A stretch of DNA of 53,863 nucleotides from Macrocybe gigantea (taxonomy: Eukaryota > Basidiomycota > Agaricomycetes > Agaricales > Callistosporiaceae), in the NCBI GenBank assembly GCA_011319805.1, contig SJRY01000321.1, positions 1 through 53,863 of the forward strand, written 5' to 3'. Of this stretch, positions 23,048 through 34,288 are shown piece after piece; within the stretch, counting starts at the first letter, position 1, and each line of letters starts with the position of its first letter. The notes under the pieces were generated by a model, which was not told the origin of the DNA, ran no database searches, and saw nothing but the letters and a program-made list of their open reading frames with translations. The position numbers and the translations under genes are program-made.

Positions 23048-25554
23048 GTGAGAAGATCTGTCAGAAAACGCCGAGTCCTCAGTTGCATCATCTGGATTCG
23101 AGCAAGACTTCCCAAACCAGCGGAATGAGGTGCCCCAATCACATGCCCATGCCGCTCAGCAGGAGGAAGAGGAGGAAAGTTCAGACTCTGAGGCCGAGTC
23201 TCGACCTGGGCATGTGGCAGGGGCGGAGGCATTGGATAAAGGAGACTTCGAGTCCTTGCTGGCGGAGGACTGTGCTGATGCTGAGGAAGATCATTATAAA
23301 ATCATTGTTGAAAGAATGCTGGCGGATCTGCGAGAAGGTCGAGCACCTACCGATGACAGTGAAGAAACATCCATCGATGCCGCGCTGAACCAGTTGAATT
23401 ACAAGAACTTTCCGGCTCTTCGTCGTGTGCTTGCGAGGCTGTCAGTCACTGCAAAAAACAAGAAGTTTGATGTCTTCTTGCATGCCCGGGTTACTGCAAT
23501 GGCTGGGGCCTTGAATCTATATCTTGATTCTGAGCTCTCATACATCTGGCGTGAGGCATCGTTGATTGTCTCCAAATCACAAGGACATGGCGTTTATCAT
23601 GCACGAAACATCCGCACCTAGATACACTGTTTTCTGGTGACAGGAAAGCTCCCTCGGCATCGATATCATGGCACCCGATCTGACATCCTCGATGACGAAG
23701 ACATCTCGATGCATATTCAATTCAAGTTGATGGAGCACTCAAAGCATGGCTACATCAAAGCCATGGATGTTGTAGAAATTGTTGCAAGCCCCGAAATCCA
23801 GGAGAAACTCGAGATGGCAGGGGTCCAGCGACGCAAGATCTCCGAGCGAACTGGGCGGGAGTGGCTGAAGAAGTTTCAGTGGCACTACGGCCGAAAGAAA
23901 AATGGCATGTACATCGATGGTCATGAACGGGAGGATATCGTGGAGTACTGCAAGAAGTTCATTCAACGATTTCTGATGCAGTATGCCCCACAGATGTGCA
24001 CATGGGACAACAATGGAAATGAATGCATGCCTTCAGGAGAGGGTTTCTCGTTTGAACTCCATGGTCGTCCCTTCCATCTCATTCTTGTGATGCACGATGA
24101 ATCGATGTTCTATGCAAATGATGAGCGCAAAAGCTGTTGGCAGCATGCTGACCAGAAAGCCGTTCCACAACCAAAGGGAGAAGGCTCTTCAGTAATGGTA
24201 TCAGATTTCTTGACATCAGAATGGGGTCGTTTGAGAAGTGAGGATGGTAAAGAGTACATTATAAATTATATTCAATCTGTTTTATATGTGCTGATAAAAT
24301 AAAACAGAGACGCACGCATTTTCTTCAAGGCAGGAAAGAATCGAGATGGTTATTTTGATTCCGATGATCTGCTGAGACAGGTGGACATTGCAATGGACAT
24401 CTTCGAAGAGCGCACAAGAGGTTTTGCAACAGGCTTGTTTCTTTTTGATAATGCACCATCTCATCAAAAACGTGCTCCGGATGCCCTCTCAGCTCGTCGA
24501 ATGCCTAAATTCCCAGCAGCGCAGTGGACACATCACAAGGGGGGTCCAAAAATGCGCTCAACAATCTTGCCTGATGGCCAGATCCAAGAATTCTATTTTC
24601 CAGATGATCATCCACAATTTCCAGGGTATTTCAAGGGAATGCGAGAGATCATACAAGAACGAGGGTTATGGCCTGCCGATCAAGAGCTCCGTGCTCAGTG
24701 TGAAGGGTTCAAATGCGAAGCTGGGCACACGGACTGCTGCTGCCGGCGCCTCCTTTATACGCAGCCTGATTTTGTCAATCAAAAGTCAAGGCTCGAGGAG
24801 TATATCACATCACGAGGTCATATTTGTGACTTCTACCCAAGTATCACTGTGAGCTCAACTTTATTGAGCAATACTGGGGAGCTGTGAAATATCTTTATCG
24901 GAGCTGGGCTCGGCCACGGTCTATTGAGGAAATGGAACAACAAATGGTCGAAGCTCTTGATTCTATTTCTCTTCAACAAATACAGAGGCAAGTTACCCTA
25001 TTTTTTATTGTAGACAATTCTCTAATTATTCTTAGATATGCAAACCGAGCTGCGCGCTTCATGTCTGCTTATGACCAAGGTCTGACAGGGGAGGAAGCAA
25101 ACTGGGCAGGGAAAAAATATCATGGGCACCGAGTACTGCCTCCTTCTGTAGTTGCTGAGATAAAGCAAGCCTTCTCTACCTCTTAAAATACTATCCCAAT
25201 GACTCCGAGCATACACACAACTCCTCCCTGAATCTCGGGCAATCTCGACCTCGAGAATTTGGCGGATTATGTAAGCACAAACCCTAACCCCAGATTGATT
25301 ACCTAAGGTGCTGGTACCTATCGACCTCTATCTTACTGGTGGATTACGGAAAAGAAAGTGGTCGAGCAACGCCGCTCCAGGCAGAAACCCCGATCTAAAA
25401 TGCACAAAATGTGGGTTGAGAGTGAATGTCATAATGCATAATGGCATTGCTAGGCCTATGCATTATGCGTTATGCATTATGGACCATTTCCTCTGCTGCC
25501 CAAGTCGGTTCCGGCCAAAAACCCATGCATTATGAGATTTATGCACTATGACCA

Positions 25555-25578
25555 TATGCATTATGAGATAATCAACTG
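25555..25578 (-). repeat. Right terminal inverted repeat of the DDE transposon
   Basis: The inverted partner of 15264-15287. Just inside it, 25525-25545 is a direct copy of 15311-15331 (ATGCATTATGAGATTTATGC and one more base). Further ATGCATTATG units occur at about 25434-25480. Confidence 0.95.
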
Positions 25579-25579
25579 T

Positions 25580-27326
25580 ACTGGACTTCACCCCACGATA
25601 TGCCTGGAACAATGACCAGAATCTATCTATGGAAAGGAAGTGAAGATTGAATTCAAAAACGAAAAACGGTTACAATGACGCTTACACAGGTCGACCAAAT
25701 CTGACCATGAATTCAAAACTCCTTACAGACTCCATTGTAAGATCAGGGCCAGCTCTGATTCGCGCCTCACGGTTGACAAGCGTTGGATGACAATCAAAAG
25801 GCGTCTCTGTAATGAGAGGGGGGAACGAAGGACGGCTGGATGCGACTCGCGCTGAGCTGGCGAGGGGAGCGCGAGGTGCAAGCATGGCAACGGGTGAAGC
25901 GGTGGACATAAAGAGATAGACAACATCTTGTCTTTGAAGACAGTTCATAGTGGTGCATAAATGATCATAACGGGTTTTGACGAGGGGTGCCAGATCCTCA
26001 TCTTCGGACTTCTCGTCACCTTTTGAGATTTTCCAGAGAGTATGTGCTTCATCAAAGAAAACGAGCAGCTCCACCGGGTACTTGGGGCTTTCGCCCTTGG
26101 AACGGGACGCTGCAGTCCTCTCTTTTATGGCCGCAACAAGACGCTCCAAGGCATGAACTGCGCACGCCGTTGAAGGTCGGTTGGCATCCGCTCCCTTACG
26201 ATAGATCAACAAGATTATTATCATGTTCAGATATCGATCACGGTATGGATACTTTCACTTACCAGTGCCGATGCATCCGCAACGACTTTCTTATACAACT
26301 CTTCCCTGGTCTCGTCAAACACATTCGACCACCACTCCGCAAGCTCGCGCTTAGTGGGTTTCCAGCTGTGTCCAAGTTGTCGCACTTCGGATTCAAATTG
26401 AGCCTCCAGTAGATGCAGAACGTTTGTGAACAAAGCATCAAAGAACCGTGCAAAGTGATCGAGCAGGTCGCCGCTATTGTTGAGGACCAGATACCTATGT
26501 ATTGGTGTGTCGGATGGCGGATAAGCCTTGCCTGTAGTCGTTTAAAAACAAAGGGAGGGACGCAAGAACAATGATCTCGACTTACTCTTTGCGTCTTCGG
26601 GTTTTCGAATATTGACGGGAATCGCAAAGACGAGCTTTCTCACTTCATTCACCATCCTAGATTTACCAGTTCCAGAGGATTGAACGATCGATGTGATGCT
26701 TTCATAATGTTGGTTGCGAGGAATATTCTGCAGAGCATCGAGGAGGAGTTCGTGAGAGTTGCCTATAAACGGAGAGCCCCAGGCTGAAGTGATGGCTTGA
26801 AGATACAAGAGTAAGTATTGGCACGAAGGCTCTGATGAACCACGAACACCTTTTGCAACTCCTTCATAACGACTCGGATAAGCAAAGGAACACTGCATGC
26901 ATTATCGAAAAATCTCACTCTCATCAGAAGCCTTCTTTTCGTCAGAGGGTTCGACTGGAGCCTTCTTTTGTAGAACATCTACTGTATGGTCAGAGCTCGT
27001 CATCGTATCAAGATATCATCAAAAAACTGACTCAGACAAGCAAGTTTGGTGTAGTCTCCGCTTTCGAAAGCGGCTGCTATGTGCGTCTCGAGACCGGGAT
27101 GATTCTGAATTATCTCTTTTGCTAGACGCACATTCCCAGCGATACTTCCGCCATTTAGCCGAATTAGTCCCAACTCATCCGACGCCAGTTTCAGGACGTG
27201 TTCCAGGATAAGTTCTGGTGCAGCACCTTTGCGCTGGATGACAGAGCGAACACCGCCCTGCATAAGTTCATTGAGGTCTGCATAAGCATCGCCCGGCTTT
27301 GGTTCGAGTTCTTGAATTTCAATCAT
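25580..27326 (-). pseudogene. P-loop NTPase, left copy, N-terminal part
   Basis: The 5' exons of the left NTPase copy, starting MIEIQELEPKPGDAYADLNE at 27326. It shows Walker A QSSGTGKSR near 26670 and Walker B VELLVFFDEAH near 26065, and the last exon is cut at the TA at 25579-25580 by the DDE transposon. It matches the right copy at 45451-47163 almost base for base, including the two apparent frameshifts between the first exon and the Walker A exon. Its 3' part lies at 13847-15262. Confidence 0.87.
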
Positions 27327-27836
27327 AGTGAGTTATGTATGCCGGATGAACAAGAAGGATGCAGGGCTTGGTTTCTCAAAAGGCAGGATATACACGCGTC
27401 TTCCATGAGGCGACGACTGGTGTTGATCATCGACGATTGGACGTACACCACATCGGACACAGCCGAGGCTGAAAGTGGCGCAGGCCAAAGTAATCCGTCC
27501 CAAAGCCGCCTGGGAGCTGTAAAACGTCCAGCTCTGCTCCAATCTTTTTTTCTCAATATTTACTTCACGGATCTGGCGTCGGACCTGTCAAAGTTTTTTA
27601 CAACTTCCTAACATACGTTTGAGATCTGAAGACGAGAGATGGTTGATAAAAGAAGAAAAAAGAGAGAGAAGAGTGACGACCTGATCACCCTTTCCACCGA
27701 TTGATACGACGCATCTGCAGGAGCACGTCGGACGATCAAGCATTGCTGCTTACGAGTACGATCTCAACATCCCCACATTCTGATGAGTATGACAGATAGC
27801 AAAAAGACAAAACAAAACAAAAAAACCACAAACGTG
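27327..27836. other. NTPase promoter region, left copy
   Basis: About 510 bp between the tRNase Z stop and the NTPase start, both on the minus strand. It is conserved with 44928-45450 in the right arm. No other gene is seen. Confidence 0.4.
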
Positions 27837-29819
27837 CTATTCCTCCCTTCGTTTTCGTTTACTAAAATGCGTGACGGACGTATTCCTCGCAGAAGCAAGC
27901 AATTTCCGTCCCTCATCCGTGCCTTCGCCTGGTCGCACCAGAGTCTCCTCCATTTCCTCGTCCACAACGATCGCCATCTCCACTTCGGCCTGAGGAAGAC
28001 GAGGAGCGACGAGCAGAGCGGGAGGAGGAATGACGACGCGGAGGTAGTCGTACGCGGCCACGGCGCGTCGGTCTGAACCCCACGCTTCGCCCGCCTGTCG
28101 CTCAATCTCGCGTATGACAGCCGCACGTATGCCCTTTTTCGACTTCGGCGCAGGGAACCTATGTAGGACCGTGAACCTTCGTAAAAGGAAAATAAAAGCC
28201 CTTTCAAACGTGTGCTCACCTCCCGCTGATATGATTAAGCACTAACCTCTCGGCACCGACGCGTCTCGCAAACGCGCCAGCCATATCTGGTGTCGAATGA
28301 CCGCGGGCCAGCGCCTTGTCGCGCACCGTCTCTCTCGAACGACGCGCCGCCGGGTCGACGTGCCGCGGGATGAACGCGTCCGTCGCTTCGTGCACGACTA
28401 GCGATGGTGCGGGGCAGATGTCCATGTCCGAGTTTGTGTCCGAGTTTGTGTCTGGATCGGGATCCGAATTCGCTGGCGGGGAAGGGACGCAGAGCGGGAT
28501 GATGGCCGAAGCGTCGGACGTGTCACCCAGCAGGACGAGCTTGCGCCGCGAGCCCGCCGTCTCACGTATGACGTATCCCAAGCACGGATCTACGCACCAG
28601 GATGTGAGCTCCTTTGCATATAGAGAAGACGGGGACTCACCTCGGTGGACGATCGGACCAGCGTCTACGACGACCTCACTAAACACGCCTTGCGCAGACG
28701 TGAACGACCGCCACAGGCCGTCCTCGCCGCATCTAATGTCCATGCCCGCAACCTCGCTCGGGTGCATCACCTCTTCGTCCTCTGCGTTGCGGCTCGCTGC
28801 ATCTGCTGCCTCTGGATCTGCGACGGGGATGCACGGACAAGCTTTGTCACCGGCAGCGAGAAGCTCGTGCACGGTGTACGTGTCCGCCGTGAATGACCGC
28901 GTCATTTTCATGTTTTGCCTCACAAACTTGCGGATCCCTGACGGACCGTAGATATGAATCCTCGGCTGTTCATAATATGAATATCATATATACTGAGACT
29001 TTCTGTGTTTCTTACTGGTCTGGGATTCGAGGACGACGAAGACGACGATGAGGATGAAGGTGGTGGAAAGAGGACGTTTCTGAGAAAAGGGACCAAGCCG
29101 ATGATGTGGTCCGCTGCGAAATGCGACTGCATCAGCATTTCGAGCGGTTTTTCTCTGCAAGAGAGTGCTCGCCGTGCATGTGCGTGATGAAAATCTTTGA
29201 GACCTTGTTCAAGCGCAACGGATACTCGACGCGAGGCTGCTGCATAAACTGGCGCACCGTTCCCTCTGCACAATCCAGCACTATCAAACGTTCCAAAACC
29301 AGACGAAATTCGACAGTAAGCAACGGCACTGAAACAAAAAAAAAAAAAACAAGACGCACGCCAAAGTGTCGAGTTCCCGAGCACGTCGCACACGAGCGAC
29401 GAGCAATTCCGCGTCTCGGTCGGACCGCCGCCGCTCGACGTCCCCAAGAACGTGACAGACATGTTGCGATAGCCCACCATCCCGCGCAGCCCCGTCGACG
29501 ATTCGGACCTCCGCTTGCGGTCGCACCAATCGGGCAGATCCTCTGTGCGTTCAGAGCTCCACGCGTCCCAGGCTTCTTGGCTTGGGTCCGGTCGGCGAAA
29601 GCCTTTGTAGTTGTGTGTTGAGGGAGAGGATGAGGATGTCGAGGGCGTCGAGGGCGTTGAGGATGTCGACGGTGTCGAAGGCGATGCCTGAGAAGTTGAC
29701 CTAGAAAAGAAACGACAGCGGCTCTTTCCCTTCCAAACTCGATGACGGGCGGCAGCGGCGGCAACAGCAACAACAGGTGGTCTAGAATCGACAGCGCCAC
29801 GAACGACAGCCGCGAACAT
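27837..29819 (-). CDS. tRNase Z (RNase Z, metallo-beta-lactamase fold), left copy
   Basis: Endonuclease that trims the 3' trailer of pre-tRNA. The start is MFAAVVRG at 29819; the first 50 residues are Ala/Arg/Ser-rich without acids, which suggests a mitochondrial presequence. Conserved blocks: MSVTFLGTSSGGGPTETRNC, VLDCAEGTVRQF, then HMHADH after splicing a GC-AG intron inside the HxHxDH metal site, DHIIGLVPFLRN, IYGPSGIRKFV, LLGDTSD and the final VLNHISGRF. The length fits the short to middle-sized eukaryotic form. It ends KRKRREE at 27837. It looks intact and nearly identical to the right copy. It lies about 110 bp downstream of the F-box gene on the same strand. Confidence 0.88.
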
Positions 29820-29929
29820 GCAGGCCTGGCCCAACGACAAAAAAAGAAAAAAAAAACAAGGCAGAATATCAAATTCGGTCTTCAAGGTTGGAGCTCTTTT
29901 GCAAATGCACAAAACTCTACGCATCTACA

Positions 29930-31708
29930 CTACTGAGCTATAACGGATGACGCTTTTTCGAAAACCGAAACGTCCATCTCGCGGTTGTGTCTTCTCCACA
30001 TCGTCAATATGAGCCGTCCAGAATCCACATCGCATTCTACGTGAGCAGGTTGAAAGTGTTCAGGCAGCGTGAACCCGTGCAGCTTTAACCACGCGCGGCC
30101 ACCTCCATCGTCCGCCTTCGATGCCACCACAGTCCTATCTTCCTCCCGCCGCGCGCGACTGAAAGGGCAATAAATCATGGTAAACCCTTCATCTATCCAG
30201 CAAACCGCAAACGCGCCCTGCACCGTGATCGGGTATCTCAAGCCCATCCAGTACGTCCAGTACGTGTTAACAGGGAAATCGACCACCTTGGAGAACGCCG
30301 GGCGTTCTGCCAGTCTGTCGTGCCATATGACTAGCTCGTAAATGACGCGGTCCGTCGCAACCAGGACGCGACTTGCGTTCCTTTCGTGATACAGCGGCGA
30401 AAAGAAATACACGCAAGGGCTCGTTTCTGGTACTTTTGTTCTCCAGAGCGGTGTCTTCTTTGGGCCCATGAGGTGCGGATCGAATGAGGCTTTGGGCTGT
30501 AGCTGACAGTCAGGCAGTGCGTAAAGCATGGCTGCTGTTTTGGTGAAATACAGCAGTTTCTTTTGCGGAAGAATGAACATCTGTGTCTAGATGGGCGACG
30601 TTACATACAAGGAAATGTTTGGAGGATTTCGACAGACGCACCAGACATTTATCACCGTCGCCCTCATTCCATTCCGCAGTAATACTAGCGACGCTGAGAG
30701 CACCAGGGGTGGTCTGCTCCCAATCAATAACACGAACAGAGACAGGACCGCTGAACCCGCTTGCGTCGCGTGACAGGAACTCTTGGAGGACGTAGTGGCC
30801 GGAAAAGCATTGCCGATAGCGATCGTGCAGGTAAGGGAGTACAAGAGTGCGGTGATGCACTGCCTTGAGCTTCGCACGACATCCGTGACCAACCAGGGAG
30901 ACCTTCCAGAACTGCAACACGGACAGCGTCGGACGGCGTAGCGTCGAGCTGACCCACATTGGAGAGACCCATAAATGAAGGATTCTCTCTCTCTCAAAAA
31001 AAAGCAGTCCTCACCTCATCATCAACGTAAACTCAAGCCGAGGAGCGTCCTCGACCACATCCACATCAATAGACACCACCTCCATCTCCTGCCCAAACGG
31101 CGTCCACCACACCCTCGCCTTAGGCCGCTGCATCCAAAATTCCATGTCCTCCTCCTGCAAGAGCTTGGGCTTGCACAGCAAAGCAAGCCTCAGCTTCGAC
31201 GCCGCGGCATCCAGATCGCACGCGTGCACCCCGCGCCCGTCTGGCGAAACGCTCAGCAGCCATCGTCCCCCACGCACAAGGACCACGTTTTCGTGATGGG
31301 TTTTGAGCGTGAACGCGCGGTGTGTGTCCAGCGGTGTTCTGACGTCGCTGTCCCAGAGTCCGACTTGCCGTGCGCGTCTGGCAACGAGGGCCTCGAGCTC
31401 AGCCGTCGTGTAAGAGGACAGCGGCTCTTCGAGGAGTGGGGAGTACCTGAGGCAGCGCGCGTAGCATAAATTGTAGAGACCGAGCCAGATGTCGCGCGTC
31501 TTTGTTAGGGAATACATCGCTTTTGACACCTGAATTCATTCATCAGGTTTACAAGCCACAACGCGGAATGTCAGCGACCGACCTGGCGCAGGTTGAGCAC
31601 ATCATCGACGTGCAGATGCTCGAATATCATTAATGTCACTTCGAAAGGAAGTGGAAAGGCCATGGAGCGCGATGCATTGTCGAACAAAGCGTCGCGTCGC
31701 ACACTCAT
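29930..31708 (-). CDS. F-box protein, left copy
   Basis: Likely SCF adaptor. The N-terminal F-box is LPFEVTLMIFEHLHVDDVLNLRQV (residues about 18-42), split by an intron (about 31580-31530). The next exon (SKAMYSLTKTRDIWLGLYN ... to FTLMMR at 31011) includes RGGRWLLSVSPDGRGVHACDLD, a beta-propeller-like repeat. After another intron, TLRRPTLSVLQFWKVSLVGHG leads to an exon ending VRLSKSSK. The last exon begins with MFILPQKKLLYFTKTAAML and ends VFEKASSVIAQ at 29930. The frame is intact through the SPLLEEPLSS block where the right copy has lost a base. Confidence 0.8.
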
Positions 31709-31711
31709 GTT

Positions 31712-32970
31712 GGGAGTCAGTGAGTGAGTCGCATACTCGAGTAAATGGAAATTGGTATGACCCTTTACTTCTTTTGAACGGCAAAGCTTCAAGCTTCAGT
31801 CTTTCATCCCAATGTTTCGTGAATGGCTTTCTTATGCCGTAACTAAGGCTATAAAGGCGTGGTCTCTCATGATGCCTTTGATGACGTCCGAAAAATTCTT
31901 CAAAACAAGTCACCACTAAGAGGGGAGAAACTCCGAGGCACGGTCACCAAAAAAAAAAACTTGCTGCCACTGTACTCGGATACGACGCGGTTCGTACCTC
32001 TAGAACTGAATCGGCCTTTCTCTGAGCGACGATCCTCACTGTGCTCCGGTGTGAATCAAGAAACGGAACCACTGGCTTTCGGTGCTCATTGCACGCTTCC
32101 TTACGCCTTTGGTGTGAATGAAACTATGGATGTCACATCCTGCGCACGATCTTTGTGCCACGGACGATGAAAAGGCCGCTCTTTGCAGTCAATCGCTCGC
32201 TAAAGGTATTTAGCTTGCGCGAAAGGCCCCGTCTCTGAGTCTCTTTCTATTTAAGGCTGCAATTCATCGACCGGGACGTCGGAACATCGTCTTCCATTCC
32301 TCATTCCACACTTTCGGGAACATCTCTTTGGATTACATCACGACATGGTCTACGCCTTCGTCCCAATGCGGATGTTATCTGCACACCACTGGACTTGCTC
32401 AAAGCCAGCCCCTTTCGGGGCAGAACCTCGACTGACCGCCAACCCCCTTGTCTATGGATTCGTCGAACCTCTCGACATCTTTTCTTATGGTGAGCAATGA
32501 TGTCTATCATACCGCAATACACCAGGCCCATCACCACCTCGGCAGAAAAGGAGAAAGCGATGTGCATAGTTTACCCTCGAATTAGCTTCCAAAATGATTG
32601 GGAGCGATCGAGGTGCCTAGCACATGCTGAGGGCATGCACGGTGACGCGGAGACGTGACAGTGAGGAAGAGGGAATGCAGAGACTCCAAAGGTCTAAAAA
32701 GGTGCCTTTGGGCACATCTCCAATGTCGCGTGCTTTGCTGAGACTGCAATGCGTCTTCCGCATCTGCCATATTCGCAAGCCTTTTCCATTTCCATTGCGT
32801 TTACTGCTGAGAAGGAGTCCTTCCCAGCAGCCGTTCACTGAACATCCGTATACTATACACATAGAATACTTTGAGAGAATCTCAACTTTCATCATAACTA
32901 TTCCACAGTACAACTTGCTATTCACAATGCCCTGCACATGTATGAACACTTATGGGAGATGCGAAATCGT
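31712..32970 (-). repeat. Older inverted repeat, left unit (F-box upstream region)
   Basis: Read on the minus strand, it matches 36960-38450 on the plus strand with many substitutions and indels. Shared anchors include TGCAGCCTTAAATAGA, TTTTCGGACGTC with a following ATCATCAAAG-like stretch, TCCATTTA and the ACTCACTCACTG stretch just before the F-box start. It holds only short open frames (for example 32567-32301, -), none with a known family. It probably includes the promoter of the left F-box gene. Confidence 0.65.
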
Positions 32971-33069
32971 ATCTGCCAAAGCGCCGTCAGGACCATTCCT
33001 ATTGTCACATGCAATAGGCCTGAGGGTGGCTTTGTCAGCCAGAAAAGTGCTGTCAACCGTGACGGGGAA

Positions 33070-33290
33070 CCACGATGTCTCGCCGCCGTCCGCAACTTGG
33101 ACGGACTCTACGGCCTGCGTATAGTGCAGCACAAAGACAGCGGGCTCCGCCTGCGTGAGGGGCAGGTATCCGTGATCGATGTCCCACCGACGAACACGCC
33201 AGATTAATGAGGTCGTGCAGGCAGTGTTCATTGTTATCCTTAGTTGTGTATACCCATCTTGAACAATATATATTTGATATCATTTCGAAG
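33070..33290 (+). pseudogene. Orphan tail of the membrane-protein gene
   Basis: About 200 bp nearly matching 36660-36870 in direct orientation. It encodes the same C-terminal motif DSGLRLREGQVSVIDVPP and then NTPD-stop (33207), followed by a matching 3' UTR (GAGGTCGTG-AGGCAGTGTTCAT). No membrane segment or ectodomain precedes it; instead the inverted older repeat abuts it. A short frame from 32938 could express it, but this is more likely a relic. Confidence 0.6.
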
Positions 33291-33569
33291 GCGCATTCGA
33301 TTTGGAACGGCACTTGCATAGCTCACCTCCTTATTCCTTCGTATTGTCAACATTCTGAAGAATGTCATAAGCGTTGTCATAACACGAGTCGGAGAAAGCA
33401 GAGCAAGGTGAGGTACATGAGCAACATCACAAAGAAGGGATGCACAGGAAAATAGTCCATCTGATAGGAGAATGAGGACATCCAACATCCGTGAGCAACA
33501 GCGGATAGGCGTAACCTGTGATCATAGTGAGAGCTGCAAGTCTTGAAAACCCGGGACCGAATTCATACC

Positions 33570-34288
33570 TCAGCGAGGAATTTCGTACTCATAGGATGTA
33601 GCCATCTGAATCCCAGAGTGAAGCGGGATCTGAATCGTACAAACTGGGTGACCCGACTTGAATACTTGCATCGTCGTTCCCTCGGGTACAATGTACGTTT
33701 CCCATTGCGGATCGAAGGGCGTAGAGTTGTCAACATGGTCGTACAGCATATAAGGGTTATCAGGCTCGCGAGCTGCAGACTTCCTCAAGGACTCCTCAAT
33801 GGAGAAAATCTGCTGGCTGAGGCTGAGAGAAAAGATCACTGTGTCCTTCGGAGTCAACGTGTATACATGTGGCCGGTCGACATAGACAAAGTCAAAGGAG
33901 AAGCAATGGGTGGATTCTAAGCCTTTGCCCCACACACGTATAGCACGCGTGCCATCAAGGCGGAATATAGACACCCTGTCGCCTCTCTCAGGTTTCTTCT
34001 GAAAACATCCGCAAAACGGTTAGATCGGACAGAAAAATGACCTTGCGACTAGCTCACTCCAATCTTAACCATATCCTCCTCCTTTGGCATCAGCTTTTCC
34101 GATTCTTTCATCCACGCACAGTTAACCTCCCAGGCCTTGCCGGCTCCCTCCAAAGAGCCCCAGTTTATCGTGGCAGCCTCCAGCGCCTTGGCTTCCGTCA
34201 AATGATACTTTCGACACATTTCATTGATGAATCCTGCCTCGCTAGGGCTGTGTGTTGCAGCCGAGGTTGAAGTGCTGGTAGCATCCAT
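33570..34288 (-). CDS. Hypothetical two-exon protein
   Basis: Unrecognised family. Exon 1 starts MDATSTSTSAATHSPSEAGF at 34288 and ends near 34056 at EEDMVKI. A GT-AG intron of about 60 bp follows. Exon 2 runs from KKPERGDRVSIFRLDGTRA near 33995 to a TGA after YEYEIPR at 33570. The product is about 215 residues, soluble, with alternating beta-like hydrophobic strands in exon 2 (HVYTLTPKDTVIFSLSL, TYIVPEGTTMQVFKSG). There is no signal peptide or membrane segment. The clean splice and natural stop support a real gene. It lies in the spacer between the duplicated arms. Confidence 0.6.

Larger units (their letters stand above)
15985..25186 (+). pseudogene. DDE transposase gene, split by the LTR retrotransposon
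   Basis: Transposase of the DDE DNA transposon. The 5' exon is 15985-16527, starting MPKKTHAAQG and rich in acidic and low-complexity sequence. Coding resumes at 23048 right after the LTR element. The catalytic triad is visible: first D in MHDESMFY (about 24095), second D in LFDNAPSH (about 24450), E in ELNFIEQYWG (about 24860). An intron at about 24249-24306 and a GC-AG intron at about 24990-25035 are inferred; the gene ends FSTS at 25186. Damage besides the insertion: an in-frame TGA at the insertion site (24 bases into the restored TSD region), an in-frame TAG near 23619-23621 (probably from TGG), and one base lost near 24840. It cannot act now. Confidence 0.85.
15264..25578 (+). mobile_element. 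TA-flanked DDE DNA transposon (Tc1/mariner-like), interrupted by a chromovirus
   Basis: The element has perfect 24-bp terminal inverted repeats beginning CAGTTGATTATCTCATAATG, at 15264-15287 and 25555-25578. It is flanked by the dinucleotide TA on both sides (15262-15263, 25579-25580). The uninterrupted right copy of the host gene shows a single TA at that spot, which proves the insertion and its TA duplication. After removing the LTR element the transposon is about 3.8 kb and carries one transposase gene on the + strand. Both ends hold further ATGCATTATGAGAT motifs. The TA duplication and the DDE protein agree with the IS630/Tc1/mariner superfamily in the broad sense; the exact family was not identified. 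Confidence 0.92.
13676..31711 (-). repeat. Left arm of large inverted duplication
   Basis: Read on the minus strand, this stretch matches the right arm (41081-48722) gene for gene: F-box (31708-29930), tRNase Z (29819-27837), NTPase (27326-25580 plus 15262-13847). The arm is longer than its partner only because a 10.3-kb nested transposon sits at 15264-25578. Without it the arms are both about 7.6-7.7 kb. Long coding stretches are nearly identical (NTPase and tRNase Z proteins differ at few residues), while the middle of the F-box gene differs strongly. The inner edge lies three bases before the F-box ATG. The outer edge is near 13676. Confidence 0.93.

Noticed and set aside
25272..25286. Telomere-like AACCCTAACCCC
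   Set aside because: Only one and a half CCCTAA units, inside the DDE transposon; no array and no loss of synteny next to it.
25430..25550. CRISPR-like or satellite array of ATGCATTATG units
   Set aside because: The units are irregularly spaced, partly overlapping and in mixed orientation; they are subterminal repeats of the DNA transposon in a eukaryotic genome.
27198..27611. Open frame antisense to the NTPase first exon and promoter
   Set aside because: Antisense to a convincingly coding exon and present in both arms only because the arms are duplicated.
29132..29872. Long Arg/Pro-rich frame overlapping tRNase Z (also 42883-43785 in the right arm)
   Set aside because: It lacks the metallo-beta-lactamase blocks at its start and is the out-of-phase reading of the low-complexity N-terminal exon; the real frame carries the conserved motifs.
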